A stretch of DNA of 40,631 bases from Streptomyces sp. NBS 14/10 (GCF_002224125.1 NZ_NCSM01000062.1:1-40631); one strand, 5' to 3'; counted from the first letter of the stretch, positions 1 to 9,601 are shown. Numbers and translations are program-made. The notes: generated from the sequence alone by a model not told the origin.

Positions 1-705
1 GCCTACGCCGTCGTCTCGCGGCATTCGGCTCGGGCGGGTGCGGCTTTCGTCTCGGACCCTCCGGGTCCAAAGCGCCGGCGAGAAGGGGGAGAGGGGGCGG
101 CTGGTCCGGTGTCCGGATTCCTCGGCCCCGCGGGCGGCTGAGCTTAAGGCTGGCTCCGCTGCGCTCCGCCGCAGCTGCTGCCGCGCGGTGGCTGACGTAT
201 CAGCGCAGCGGTGCGCTCGGCCGGGGGCGCGCGAGTGCGACGGACAGGCGAGCTCAAATGAGCGGGACCGGCCCTCACCCCACCTGCTCTCAGGAAAACG
301 TTTGATGCAGTACTTGCTCTGCATCAAGCATTTTTTTAAGAGCAGGTGGGGGGGAGGGCCCCAACCGGACCGGCGACGAAGCCTCCGGCCGCCCCTCCCC
401 TTCCCCGCTGCTGGCCGCTTTGCGCCGAAGGCGCGAGACGATACGCGCACGCGGCGTCCGGACCATGTCGCCCCAGCGGCGCTGGTCCGTACGTCGCACT
501 CGCGCGCCCCCGGCCCAGCGAACCGCTGAGCTGATACATCGGCCACCGCGCGGCAGCAGCTGCGGCGGAGCGCAGCGGAGCCTCTTTGACCTCAACCAAC
601 CATCGGGCCAAGCAGCCACGACAACAGGCCAGCCGCCCCCTTCCCCCCTTCTCGCCGGCGCTTTGGACCCGCGTGAGCCGAATGCCGCGAGACGACGGCG
701 TAGGC
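1..705. repeat. Long imperfect inverted repeat, non-coding
   Basis: Two arms run towards each other around an off-centre apex. Perfectly matching inverted blocks include 1-31 with 675-705, and 152-192 with 542-582 (41 bp). A close match pairs 197-241 with 493-537, and another pairs about 63-104 with about 629-674. Between the blocks the arms have diverged, and 348-492 is present only in the right half. Short open frames on both strands have no recognisable protein similarity and repeat each other because of the arm homology, so I do not call genes here. No transposase or flanking target duplication is visible. It could be a decayed inverted duplication or a non-autonomous element. Confidence 0.85.
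302..337 (+). terminator. Intrinsic terminator in the apex of the inverted repeat
   Basis: TTGATGCAG (302-310) pairs with CTGCATCAA (319-327) around an 8-nt loop and is followed by seven T residues at 331-337. A second, enclosing stem pairs ACCTGCTCT (282-290) with AGAGCAGGT (339-347). A hairpin with a real U-tract is uncommon in GC-rich actinomycete DNA, so this looks like a functional terminator for a transcript entering from the left. Confidence 0.65.
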
Positions 706-711
706 ACAGCC

Positions 712-1020
712 TCAGTCCACCCCGAGCCACCTGAGCACCCCGGTGGTGGCCGCTGCCGCCAGCACCGTGGCGAGGAACGGCGCCCGCCGGGTCGCCAGCA
801 CCCCGCCCACCAGCACCCCGGCGGGCCGGGCCCAGCCGGCGAAGGCGTGGTCGGCGGTGAGGGAGGAGGTGGCGACCAGCGCGCACAGGAGCACGGTCGC
901 GGATACGGAGAGCAGCCGCCGGGCCCGTTCGCCCAGCTCGATCCGGTCCGAGAGCAGCGGGCCGGACAGCCGTAGCCCGTAGGTGCCGACGGCCAGCAGC
1001 AGTACGGTCAACAGGGTCAT
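712..1020 (-). CDS. AzlD family branched-chain amino acid exporter subunit
   Basis: Small hydrophobic protein of 102 aa with three to four membrane segments. Its N-terminus has the pattern TYGLRLSGPLL typical of AzlD. AzlD is the small partner of AzlC, and the pair exports branched-chain amino acids or related amino acids through the cytoplasmic membrane. The start codon overlaps the azlC stop as ATGA (1017-1020), so the two are translationally coupled. The family call rests on length, topology and the adjacent AzlC homologue; the substrate cannot be read from the sequence. Confidence 0.85.
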   Translation of the reverse strand: MTLLTVLLLAVGTYGLRLSGPLLSDRIELGERARRLLSVSATVLLCALVATSSLTADHAFAGWARPAGVLVGGVLATRRAPFLATVLAAAATTGVLRWLGVD

Positions 1021-1928
1021 GCGCGGCCCTCCGTCCCCAGCGTGCCCTCCGCCCCCGGCATGCCCTCCGCCCCCGACGCTCCCTCCGTCCTCGGCGCGCC
1101 ATGGGGCCCGCCGGTGTCATGCGTCCCGCCCGGTCCACGGGTCCTGCCTGCGCCACGGGACCCGCCTGCGCCACGGGACCCGCCGGTGCCACGGGACCCG
1201 CCGGTGCCATATGACCTGCCTGGGCCACGGGGCCCGCCTGCGCCATGCGATCCGTCGGTGCCGCCGCCCATCGCGGCCACCACCCCCGCCAGGGCCACCA
1301 GCACGGGCAGCCCGCCGGGCAGGAACGGCGTGCAGGCCAGGGCGATCGCGGCGCCGAGCAGCGCGGACCGGCGGGTGCGGGGCTCGCGCAGGGCCGGGAG
1401 GACCAGGGCCAGCAGGACCATTGGCTCGGCCGCGTCCAGGCCCAGGGCGCCCGGATCGCCCATGGCCCGTCCGGCCACCACGCCCAGCAGGGTGCCGAGG
1501 TTCCACATCACGTACAGCAGCGCGCCGCAGACGAAGAACGCGGCTCTGCGCCGCGCCGGTTCGCGCTGCGACAGGGCGAACGCCACCGACTGGTCGACCA
1601 GCGCATGGCTGCCCAGCAGCCGGGCCGGCCACCGTACGCCGGCCAGCACATCGGCGACGGCCAGGCCGAACAGCAGCAGCCGGGCATTGAGCACCAGCCC
1701 GGCGGCCACGGCGGCGGCCGTTCCGCCGCCGCCCAGCGCGATGTCCAGCGCGGCGAGCTGCGCCCCGGCGGCGAACACCGCCAGCGACATGGTGAGCGGC
1801 ACCCAGGCCGGTTCGCCGCGGGAGACCGCGATCGCTCCGAAGGACACACCCACCACGGCGATGGCTACCCCCACCATCGCGATGTCGCGCAGGAGCGGGG
1901 GGTCGAGCGTTTTTCGTAGCGAACGCAT
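1017..1928 (-). CDS. AzlC family permease with collagen-like C-terminal tail
   Basis: About 303 aa from an ATG at 1928; a TTG at 1946 is an alternative and neither has a clear Shine-Dalgarno. The first about 220 residues form the AzlC permease domain: multiple hydrophobic segments and the conserved SHALVDQSVAFAL stretch. AzlC is the large subunit of a branched-chain amino acid efflux pair with AzlD, which follows with an ATGA overlap. The last roughly 80 residues are unusual. They are a Gly-X-Y type run rich in Gly, Arg, Ser and Thr, encoded by imperfect 15-bp tandem repeats, and are not part of the AzlC family. Divergent to an XRE-cupin regulator that probably controls the pair. Confidence 0.85.
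   Translation of the reverse strand: MRSLRKTLDPPLLRDIAMVGVAIAVVGVSFGAIAVSRGEPAWVPLTMSLAVFAAGAQLAALDIALGGGGTAAAVAAGLVLNARLLLFGLAVADVLAGVRWPARLLGSHALVDQSVAFALSQREPARRRAAFFVCGALLYVMWNLGTLLGVVAGRAMGDPGALGLDAAEPMVLLALVLPALREPRTRRSALLGAAIALACTPFLPGGLPVLVALAGVVAAMGGGTDGSHGAGGPRGPGRSYGTGGSRGTGGSRGAGGSRGAGRTRGPGGTHDTGGPHGAPRTEGASGAEGMPGAEGTLGTEGRA
1132..1246 (-). repeat. 15-bp tandem repeats coding the AzlC Gly-rich tail
   Basis: Imperfect copies of a 15-bp unit containing CACGGGACCCGCC lie in the 3' part of azlC. They encode repeating GTGGSRG-like pentads. The reading frame is kept through all copies, as expected for slippage in multiples of three. Confidence 0.75.
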
Positions 1929-1974
1929 GGACGGTATGGTGAACAAACCATCGGCCGTTCGTCAAGGAGAACGC
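1929..1974. promoter_or_regulatory. Divergent azlC/XRE control region with candidate operator
   Basis: The gap between the divergent starts is only about 46 bp. It contains the inverted repeat ATGGT (1936-1940), a 6-nt spacer, and ACCAT (1947-1951), a plausible operator for the XRE-cupin protein. The 12-mer GAACGCATGGAC occurs at both edges (1921-1932 and 1969-1980), and each copy holds a start codon used on the opposite strand. The regulator has a strong ribosome site, AAGGAGA, at 1964-1970. Confidence 0.4.
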
Positions 1975-2553
1975 ATGGACCGACAGAGCGAACGGGCCCA
2001 GCCGGCCCGCCCCCCTCTGGAACGGATCGCGGCCTCGATCCGCAAAGAGCGCGGCCGGGCCGGGCTGTCCCTGTCCGAGCTGGCCAAACGCGCCGGAATC
2101 GCCAAGTCCACGCTGTCCCAGCTGGAGTCAGGCGCGGGCAACCCCAGCGTGGAAACGCTCTGGGCGATCAGCGTCACGCTCGACGTGCCGTTCAGCAGGC
2201 TGGTCGACCCGCCGCGTCCCCCGGTGACCGTGCTGCGCCACGGCGAGGGCATCGCGGTGCCGTCCGAGCGCTCGAACTACGTGGCCACCCTGCTGGCCTC
2301 CAGCCCGCCGAACGCCCGCCGGGACATCTACCTCGTACATGTGGAGCCCGGCCCGCCGCGCGAATCCGATCCGCATCAGCCGGGCACCGTGGAACACGCG
2401 GTGGTCAGCGCCGGGCGTGTGCTCATCGGCCCCAGCGAGGAGCCGGTCGAGCTGGGGCCGGGCGACTACATCGCCTATCCCGGCGACGCCCCGCATATCT
2501 GCCAGGCCCTCGAACCCGGCACCGCCCTGACCCTGACCATGGAGCACAACTAG
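1975..2553 (+). CDS. XRE-cupin transcriptional regulator
   Basis: 192 aa from the ATG at 1975, chosen because AAGGAGA lies 4 nt upstream; longer upstream reading has no coding signal. Residues about 15-75 form an XRE helix-turn-helix (KERGRAGLSLSELAKRAGI, then KSTLSQLESGAGNPSVETL). The C-terminal about 100 residues form a small cupin barrel (VELGPGDYIAYPGDAPHICQA). Such fusions are cytoplasmic DNA-binding proteins that sense a small ligand in the cupin and commonly regulate a divergent transporter or catabolic gene. Here the divergent partner is the azlCD pair, so autoregulation and control of amino-acid export are the inference. Confidence 0.9.
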   Translation: MDRQSERAQPARPPLERIAASIRKERGRAGLSLSELAKRAGIAKSTLSQLESGAGNPSVETLWAISVTLDVPFSRLVDPPRPPVTVLRHGEGIAVPSERSNYVATLLASSPPNARRDIYLVHVEPGPPRESDPHQPGTVEHAVVSAGRVLIGPSEEPVELGPGDYIAYPGDAPHICQALEPGTALTLTMEHN

Positions 2554-2572
2554 CCGCAGATATCTCGGCCGC

Positions 2573-3262
2573 TCAGCCGCCGCCGAGGTCCCGCGCCAGC
2601 TGCTCCGCCTCGTCCCGGTCGAACGACCCGGTGATCTGGACCTTGCCCCCGGGGATGGCGGAAGCGACGGTCGGGGCGGACAGCAGCTTGTCGCCGCGCA
2701 CCATCGCCAGCCGGTTCCGCGGGGGCTGCTCCTGGGCGAGCTTGCCCGTCAACTCGCCGAAGCGCTTGGCGTCCGCGTCGGCGAGGTCGATGGTCACGAT
2801 GAAGCCATTGGCGTACTGCGTGTCCAAGGTCGCCTTCGCCGACTCGGTCCGGCGCACGGTCATCCCGCCGTCCGGATCGAGGTAAAGGCACGACGGCGCG
2901 GCCTCGGTCGCCCCGCCCGACGCCGTCCCGCCCGTCCCGGTCGCCCCGCCCGTCTTGCCCGTCGGCGTGTCCGTGTACGCGTCGGCGGCCCCGCTCGGGC
3001 AGGCCCCGGGCTCCTCCCGCTCGACCGGGAGGAACTTCACCGGCGGCCCGCTCACCACGCCACCCGCGGCGCTGCCGCCCTCGTCGTCTCCGCCTCCGGG
3101 CGCCGACGGGGCCTTCTTCGGCGGGTCGAAGGCGCCACCGATGGCGCCGCCCCGGTCACCCGCGCCGTCACTTCCGCCGTCGTCGCACCCCGTCGCGGCC
3201 GACGCCGTCAGCAGCAGCCCCGCCACCGCAACGCCCCGCGCCCGTACCCATCCGGTCCTCAT
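2573..3262 (-). CDS. Secreted lipoprotein with SecD P1-head-like domain
   Basis: 229 aa from the ATG at 3262; an in-frame ATG at 3301 would put 13 extra residues ahead of the signal peptide. The N-terminus is a lipoprotein signal (RARGVAVAGLLLTASAATGC), with the lipidated Cys at residue 26. A low-complexity Gly/Ala/Thr linker follows. The C-terminal about 90 residues resemble the periplasmic P1 head of SecD: GFIVTIDLADADAKRFGELT, then LLSAPTVASAIPGGKVQITG, then DRDEAEQLARDL. There is no membrane transport domain, so this is a stand-alone, lipid-anchored version of a SecDF head. Its role is unknown; protein export or chaperoning outside the membrane is inference. Convergent with the XRE-cupin gene. 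Confidence 0.75.
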   Translation of the reverse strand: MRTGWVRARGVAVAGLLLTASAATGCDDGGSDGAGDRGGAIGGAFDPPKKAPSAPGGGDDEGGSAAGGVVSGPPVKFLPVEREEPGACPSGAADAYTDTPTGKTGGATGTGGTASGGATEAAPSCLYLDPDGGMTVRRTESAKATLDTQYANGFIVTIDLADADAKRFGELTGKLAQEQPPRNRLAMVRGDKLLSAPTVASAIPGGKVQITGSFDRDEAEQLARDLGGG

Positions 3263-3337
3263 CGGCCCTGCCCCCCGTGGTTCTGCACCCTGTGGCCTCA
3301 AATCGGTCCTGAAAGTAGACCAGAAACCGCGCCCCGG

Positions 3338-3367
3338 TCAGAAGACATCGACTCAGTAGACATCGGC

Positions 3368-3370
<3 letters not shown>
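3338..3370 (-). repeat. 15-bp tandem repeat carrying three in-frame stop codons
   Basis: On the minus strand the mutase stop TGA (3370-3368) is followed by two more TGA codons exactly 15 nt apart (3355-3353 and 3340-3338). The segments between them are near-identical, with GATGTC in each unit. Direct reading of the sequence. Confidence 0.9.
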
Positions 3371-4957
<1,587 letters not shown>

Positions 4958-5126
4958 GGGTTCACGTCTCCTGCTGGTCCGGTGTCCACCACTGGGGAAA
5001 GAGCCCTCCTCACAGCATGCGCCGATGTTCGCCGGGCGGCAGCCCCGGGAAGCATGGAAGACGGATAGCGACAGCGAACTGCGAACACAAGACCGGGGCA
5101 GAGACAGGACTGGGGGGTTGGGGAGG

Positions 5127-6011
5127 ATGCACCGGATATCGGTGGCTGGTACGGCGCTCGCCACGGCTGCGGTGGCGACGCTGGTCACAGGGTGCAAACA
5201 GCAGGACGTGGCCGACGCCGGGCATGCGCGGGCGAGGCCGGAGGTGCGTACGAGCCACAGCGCGCCCGCTCACGCGGCACCGGCGAAGCCGCGGCCGCAC
5301 AGGACCTGGCACAAGCCGACGTACAAGCCACGGCCCACGCATCGGGCCGTGCCACCGCGGCGGACCGCCCCACCGGCGCCCGCCGCCGTGATCGCCTTCG
5401 GGACGAGCAGTGAGCGGGTGCGCGAGTTACAGGCGCGGCTGCGCGCGCTCGGTCTCTTCGGCCGCAATCCGACCGGCTACTACGGCACGGTCACCCGCTC
5501 CTCGGTGCTGGCCTACCAGCGCGGCCACGGCCTGTCGGCCACCGGCTCGGTGGACCGCCGTACCTGGAACTCGCTGCGCACGGCCAGCAAGCGGCCCACG
5601 CGCGACGAGCTGTACCCGCCGACCACCAACCCGCTCGCCAAGCCCGATCCGCGCTGTATGACCGGGCGGGCGCTGTGCATCAGCAAGACGAGCCGGACGC
5701 TGGCCTGGATGGTCAACGGCAAGGTCGTCTCGGCGATGGATGTGCGGTTCGGCTCGCAGTACACCCCGACGCGGGAAGGGCAGTTCCAGGTCGACTTCAA
5801 GAGCCGCGACCACGTCTCGACGATCTACCACACCCCCATGCCGTACGCGATGTTCTTCAGCGGCGGTCAGGCGGTGCACTACTCGGCGGACTTCGCCGCC
5901 CGCGGCTACAGCGGCGCCTCGCACGGCTGCGTCAACGTACGGGACAAGGCCAAGATCGCAACCCTCTTCGACCAGGTCCGGGCGGGTGACAAGGTCGTGG
6001 TCTACAAGTAG
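5127..6011 (+). CDS. L,D-transpeptidase lipoprotein with peptidoglycan-binding domain
   Basis: 294 aa from the ATG at 5127 (GGGGAGG abuts it). The signal peptide ends in a lipobox (LVTGC, Cys at about residue 23). A Pro/His/Arg-rich linker leads to a peptidoglycan-binding domain type 1 ([17 protein letters not shown] to [11 protein letters not shown], about residues 93-150). The C-terminal YkuD domain has the catalytic motif [10 protein letters not shown], where the Cys forms the acyl-enzyme. L,D-transpeptidases make 3-3 peptidoglycan crosslinks or attach proteins outside the membrane. The stop region TAGGCCACA is duplicated at 6009 and 6020. Divergent to the mutase and convergent with the acidic membrane protein, with a terminator between. 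Confidence 0.9.
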   Translation: MHRISVAGTALATAAVATLVTGCKQQDVADAGHARARPEVRTSHSAPAHAAPAKPRPHRTWHKPTYKPRPTHRAVPPRRTAPPAPAAVIAFGTSSERVRELQARLRALGLFGRNPTGYYGTVTRSSVLAYQRGHGLSATGSVDRRTWNSLRTASKRPTRDELYPPTTNPLAKPDPRCMTGRALCISKTSRTLAWMVNGKVVSAMDVRFGSQYTPTREGQFQVDFKSRDHVSTIYHTPMPYAMFFSGGQAVHYSADFAARGYSGASHGCVNVRDKAKIATLFDQVRAGDKVVVYK

Positions 6012-6046
6012 GCCACACCTAGGCCACAAGCAGGCCCAAAGAGAAG

Positions 6047-6085
6047 GGCGCGGGCAGGGCCGGGGGAACGTGCCCTGCCCGCGCC
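6047..6085. terminator. 14-bp perfect hairpin between convergent genes
   Basis: GGCGCGGGCAGGGC (6047-6060) pairs perfectly with 6072-6085 across an 11-nt loop, in the gap between the L,D-transpeptidase and the convergent membrane protein gene. It has no U-tract, which is usual for Streptomyces terminators, and could act on both strands. The rest of the 6012-6205 gap shows nothing else I recognise. Confidence 0.75.
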
Positions 6086-6205
6086 ATATGCGCGGAGCCG
6101 TCGGTACGGGGGGAACCTCGGCTCCCGCGCGCCGGCCGATGACCAGTCGGCCCGTTTCTTACAGCGTCACCGCCGAAAAAAACGTCACACCCTGTTTCCG
6201 CACCC

Positions 6206-7570
6206 TCAGTGGGCCGAGCCGGTGGCGTCGTCCGCCACACCGCCGGCGGTGTCACCAGCGCCGTCACCGGTGCTGTCACCGGCGACGTCGTCGGCGCTCT
6301 CGGTCGCGTCGTCGACGGTCGAGGTCGGGTCGGCGGTCACCGGGTCGGAAGGATCAGAAGGGTCGGACGGGTCAGACGGGTCGGAAGGGGGTGGTGGCGG
6401 AGGAGGGGGCGCCGGGACGTTGTCAGTGCCCGTGCCCCCGTCCCCTTTTCCCTGGTCGCCCCCACCGCCGTTGTCGTTGTCGCCGCCGCCGGAGTCGCCG
6501 CCCTGGCCGCTGTCGCCGTTCCCGCCGCTGTCGCCGCTGTTGTCGCCGCTGCTGTCGCCGTTGTCACTGTTGTTGTCGCCGCTGCGCGGGGTCCCCTCGC
6601 TGGTGCCCCCGTTGTTGACGACCGCGACGCAGTAGCCGTGGATCCCGGTCGCGCTGCCCGCCGCCTTCTCCAGCTTGCTCAGGTCCTTGGCGTCGACGGC
6701 CTCGGCATCGCCGCTCTCCGCCGCCAGATAGTCACGGCAGACGTTGAGCGCCCAGCCTCCCGCGTTCGAGCCCGGCGCCGAGGGGTCGTCCTTGCCGTTG
6801 TTCCCCTCGCCCTTGCCGTCCGTGCCACCCTCGGCCTCATGGCCCTGGCCGGGTGACGTCGACGAGCCGCCGGGGCCGTACCAGGCCCCGCCGCTGGCAT
6901 CGTTGTCGGTCGATCCGCCGGTTCCGGGCGTCGTGCCGTCCGGGGAGATGTTGGGCTCGGCCGACTTGCCGGTGGTGTCGGCCGGCATGCTCACCGAGGG
7001 GCCCGGCGCGCTGTCCTGCGGTCCGAAAGGCAGCACGCCCGCGGCCGTCGCGACCGCGAATCCGCTGAGCGCGCAGCCGGCCAGCGCGGCGACCAGTCCC
7101 ATGTGCAGTGGTCTGCGCAGCCGCGCCTGACCGTTCGACGGGCCCGCCATCCGGAACGTCCCGCGGGGTCTCGAGCCGCCGTCGGCGCCGAACCGTACGC
7201 CGCGCAGCGCCGCCCGGCCGACCCGGCCTGCCTTGCCGGCCCGCGCCGCCTCCTGCTCCGCCTGCTCGGCCCGTACCGCGCGGAACGCGGCCAGCGCGGC
7301 CTCCTCGCCCGGCAGGGGCTTCCCGTCGGCGGTGCCGTCCGCCGCTGTCGGGCGGGACATCTCGGCCACGGCGTCGAGTACGGCGGCCAACCGCTCCGCT
7401 TCGCTCCGCGACTGGCTCGACCAGCCGTTCTGCCCGGCGGTCCGTCCGGCGGTCTGCCAGCCGTTCTGCCCGGCTTCGAGGTCGCTGGGTTGCACCCAGG
7501 CCGGCTCACCACGAAGCAACCGCTCCGCCGCATCGTCATCCAGCCAGCTGTAGCGGTGGTCGTCGGCCAT
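6206..7570 (-). CDS. Single-pass membrane protein with acidic Gly/Asp-rich exterior (sigma-factor partner)
   Basis: 454 aa from the ATG at 7570, sharing one base with the sigma-factor stop (TGATG). The cytoplasmic part (about 1-155) starts with HRYSWLDDDAAERLLRGEP and carries the conserved-looking AERLAAVLDAVAEMSRP segment. One membrane helix follows (MGLVAALAGCALSGFAVATA). The rest is a long low-complexity exterior: a small folded patch with two Cys (NVCRDYLAAESGDAEAVD to GIHGYCVAVV), then runs of Asp, Gly, Asn and Ser, a poly-Pro stretch and SDPSDP repeats. Cotranscription and topology suggest a regulator or anti-sigma-like partner of the ECF factor. No zinc anti-sigma motif is visible, so that role is inference. 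Confidence 0.75.
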   Translation of the reverse strand: MADDHRYSWLDDDAAERLLRGEPAWVQPSDLEAGQNGWQTAGRTAGQNGWSSQSRSEAERLAAVLDAVAEMSRPTAADGTADGKPLPGEEAALAAFRAVRAEQAEQEAARAGKAGRVGRAALRGVRFGADGGSRPRGTFRMAGPSNGQARLRRPLHMGLVAALAGCALSGFAVATAAGVLPFGPQDSAPGPSVSMPADTTGKSAEPNISPDGTTPGTGGSTDNDASGGAWYGPGGSSTSPGQGHEAEGGTDGKGEGNNGKDDPSAPGSNAGGWALNVCRDYLAAESGDAEAVDAKDLSKLEKAAGSATGIHGYCVAVVNNGGTSEGTPRSGDNNSDNGDSSGDNSGDSGGNGDSGQGGDSGGGDNDNGGGGDQGKGDGGTGTDNVPAPPPPPPPPSDPSDPSDPSDPSDPVTADPTSTVDDATESADDVAGDSTGDGAGDTAGGVADDATGSAH

Positions 7571-8304
7571 CACATGTCCTTCTGCGTCGGAGCGCCGGAA
7601 TCCGTCACACCAGCGGACCTCGCGGTCCCTCTGCGTGACTCCCGCTGCAGCGGGATCCCGTCCAGCACCCCTTGTTCGGCCCCGTTCCCCGCGTCGAGCA
7701 GGTCGGCCAGACGCCGCAGGCCCCGGTGGGCGGCGGTGCGCACCGCTCCGGGGCGTTTGCCGAGCACCGCGGCCGCGCTCTTGGCGTCGAGCCCGAGGAC
7801 CACCCGCAACACCACCGCCTCGGCCTGGTCGTGCGGCAGCTGGGCGACGAGCCCGAGGGCTCGGCCGGTGCCCAGCGCCTCCAGCGCCTGGTCCGCGGTG
7901 TCCGCGTCGGACGCCCGGCCCTCCAGTTCGGTCTCGTCGCCGCCGATCGCCGGGCGCCGACCGCGCATCCGTATGTGGTCGAGCGCCCGGTTCCGGGCTA
8001 TCCGCGCGGCCCAGCCGCGGAAGCGGTCGGCGTCGCCGCTGAACCTGGCCAGGTCGCGGGCTATCTGCAGCCACGCCTCGGAGGTGATGTCCTCCGCGTC
8101 GCCGTCGCCGACCAGCGTCCGTACGTACCCGAGGAGGCGAGGGTGGACCGCCCGGTACACGGTCCGGAAAGCGGTCTCGTCTCCGTCCTGCGCCGCGCAC
8201 ACCGCGGCGGTCAGTTCCGCGTCGTCCCCCTGCACGCCCTCTACCTGCCCCACTCGGAGAAACGGAGGTCCAACGATGCCGTAGCCGAGGCTAGCCGTGG
8301 CCAT
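7570..8304 (-). CDS. ECF RNA polymerase sigma factor
   Basis: Up to 244 aa from the ATG at 8304, which overlaps the DUF4328 gene's end by 14 nt. A GTG at 8235 with AGAGGG just upstream is an alternative, giving 221 aa. Region 2 is seen as DETAFRTVYRAVHPRLLGYV, then GDAEDITSEAWLQIARDLAR and RNRALDHIRMRGR. Region 4 is LPHDQAEAVVLRVVLGLDAKSAAAVLGKRPGAVRTAAHRGLRRL. It directs RNA polymerase to a small regulon. The stop overlaps the start of the membrane protein gene downstream, which strongly suggests a coupled sigma/partner operon. The inducing signal cannot be told. Confidence 0.92.
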   Translation of the reverse strand: MATASLGYGIVGPPFLRVGQVEGVQGDDAELTAAVCAAQDGDETAFRTVYRAVHPRLLGYVRTLVGDGDAEDITSEAWLQIARDLARFSGDADRFRGWAARIARNRALDHIRMRGRRPAIGGDETELEGRASDADTADQALEALGTGRALGLVAQLPHDQAEAVVLRVVLGLDAKSAAAVLGKRPGAVRTAAHRGLRRLADLLDAGNGAEQGVLDGIPLQRESRRGTARSAGVTDSGAPTQKDM

Positions 8305-9316
8305 AGGGCGGGTACTGCTGGTTCGCCGGACCGGGCGGGCCGTAGGGAGGTGTGGGAGGCGTGCCGTAGGGCGGGGCAGGCGTGCCGTACGGAGCGGCCG
8401 GCGGCGTGCCATAGGCCGGGGCGACGCCCCCGACCTGCGGCGGAAGCGAGGCGCGCTGCTCCTGCATCGCGGTGATCTGGCGGACGAGCAGCAGCGCCAG
8501 GATGGCCGCGGCGATGAAGACGACGACCGCGAACATATCGAGCGCGAGGATGCCGTGCAGGTCGTCGAGGTCGCTCCTGGCCTCCGAAAGGCTCGGCTGG
8601 TAGCTGTCGCTCTCGACCTTGCTCCGCAGCGTGTTGTAGCGGATCGTGCCGACGGCGTTGGCGACAAGGCCGACGATCCAGGTCACCCACCATCCGTTGA
8701 GCAGTCCGCGGCGCACGTTGTGCGGCCCCTGGGGGGAGCTGGCGCGCCAGATGTCGTTGGCGATCTGCTTGGGGAACCAGAGGTTGACGACCGGGGTGAA
8801 CCAGGAGCCCGCGGCCCAGCCGCTGCTGAACCGGTGCTGCCCGGGGGCGAACACCTCGGCGTTCAGCCGCAGCCGGCGGAACCAGATGGCCCACACGACG
8901 ACGATCGCCACCATGAGGCAGAAGTAGATGGCCGCCGCGCCCGTATAGAAGTCGTCGGCGTCGTCGAGGTCCTTCACGGACACGAACGAGCCGTCGAGCA
9001 TGTCCCCGATGACGCCGTACTGGTCACCACGCGCCACGAGAAGAAGGATGAGGGAAGGGATCGCCACACCGAAGAGCACCACCAGTGTGGTCGACAGCCC
9101 GCGCCGCAGATCCACGCCTCCGGCCGGCATCCCCATACCCGGGGCGGCCGGGTAGGCGAGCGGCGGCGCGGCCGGTATGGGCCCCTGCTGGGGAGGGGCA
9201 TACGGCGGAGGCTGCTGGGGTGGCTGCTGATCGAGCTGTTGCTGGTAGGTCCCGCATGCTGCGCAGCGCCCGTCGGGGCCGACGGCCACGGCGCGGCAGT
9301 TCCCGCACGGATACAT
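8291..9316 (-). CDS. DUF4328 membrane protein with N-terminal zinc ribbon
   Basis: 341 aa from the ATG at 9316. It begins with a two-CxxC zinc ribbon (YPCGNCRAVAVGPDGRCAACG). A Pro/Gln-rich linker leads to a DUF4328-type membrane core: about four helices with the signatures FSSGWAAGSWFTPVVNLWFP and NGWWVTWIVGLV. A Pro/Tyr/Gly-rich C-terminal tail with repeated APYGTP units follows. DUF4328 proteins are common in Streptomyces and have no assigned function. The 3' end overlaps the likely sigma-factor start. Upstream, 9317-9557 is non-coding and I see no motif in it beyond a possible leader. Confidence 0.85.
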   Translation of the reverse strand: MYPCGNCRAVAVGPDGRCAACGTYQQQLDQQPPQQPPPYAPPQQGPIPAAPPLAYPAAPGMGMPAGGVDLRRGLSTTLVVLFGVAIPSLILLLVARGDQYGVIGDMLDGSFVSVKDLDDADDFYTGAAAIYFCLMVAIVVVWAIWFRRLRLNAEVFAPGQHRFSSGWAAGSWFTPVVNLWFPKQIANDIWRASSPQGPHNVRRGLLNGWWVTWIVGLVANAVGTIRYNTLRSKVESDSYQPSLSEARSDLDDLHGILALDMFAVVVFIAAAILALLLVRQITAMQEQRASLPPQVGGVAPAYGTPPAAPYGTPAPPYGTPPTPPYGPPGPANQQYPPYGHG

Positions 9317-9557
9317 TTTTTGGAGTCCCCCTGAAAACGTGGCCCCTTTTCGGCCACGCAAGGAATAAACAACACCGCGCCCACAGCGCGGACCTGCACG
9401 TTACGGGGATTCGACCGGTCACGTCCAGAGCCGTACCGGGCGTCGGACCCGGCCCGGGTGGATCGGTCCGGTCTCGATCTCGTCCGCGGGAGGTGTGACG
9501 GATTCGGGGCGTGCGACGCTGTAGGGAGTACGGGTCCTTCGCGGGCCCGCACCGGAC

Positions 9558-9601
9558 GACGGTCGGGGCCTCTCCTGTGGGGGGTGGCGGCCCCGACCGT
9601 C
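9558..9601. terminator. 13-bp hairpin downstream of the GH20 gene
   Basis: GACGGTCGGGGCC (9558-9570) pairs with GGCCCCGACCGTC (9589-9601), with an 18-nt loop, in the gap after the hexosaminidase stop and before the DUF4328 gene's start. On the plus strand it is followed by CCTTCCTTTT. It would terminate the minus-strand GH20 transcript. Confidence 0.65.

Noticed and set aside
1..705. Insertion sequence or gene pair in the long inverted repeat
   Set aside because: No transposase-like motif occurs in any frame and the short frames in the two arms are just mirror copies of each other.
290..1246. Minus-strand open frame of 318 codons spanning the inverted repeat and azlD
   Set aside because: It is out of frame with azlD and azlC and its sequence is low-complexity Arg/Gly/Ala.
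1042..1974. A 5' extension of the XRE-cupin gene through azlC
   Set aside because: The strong ribosome site AAGGAGA and ATG at 1975 fit the XRE domain start, and the extension is antisense to azlC.
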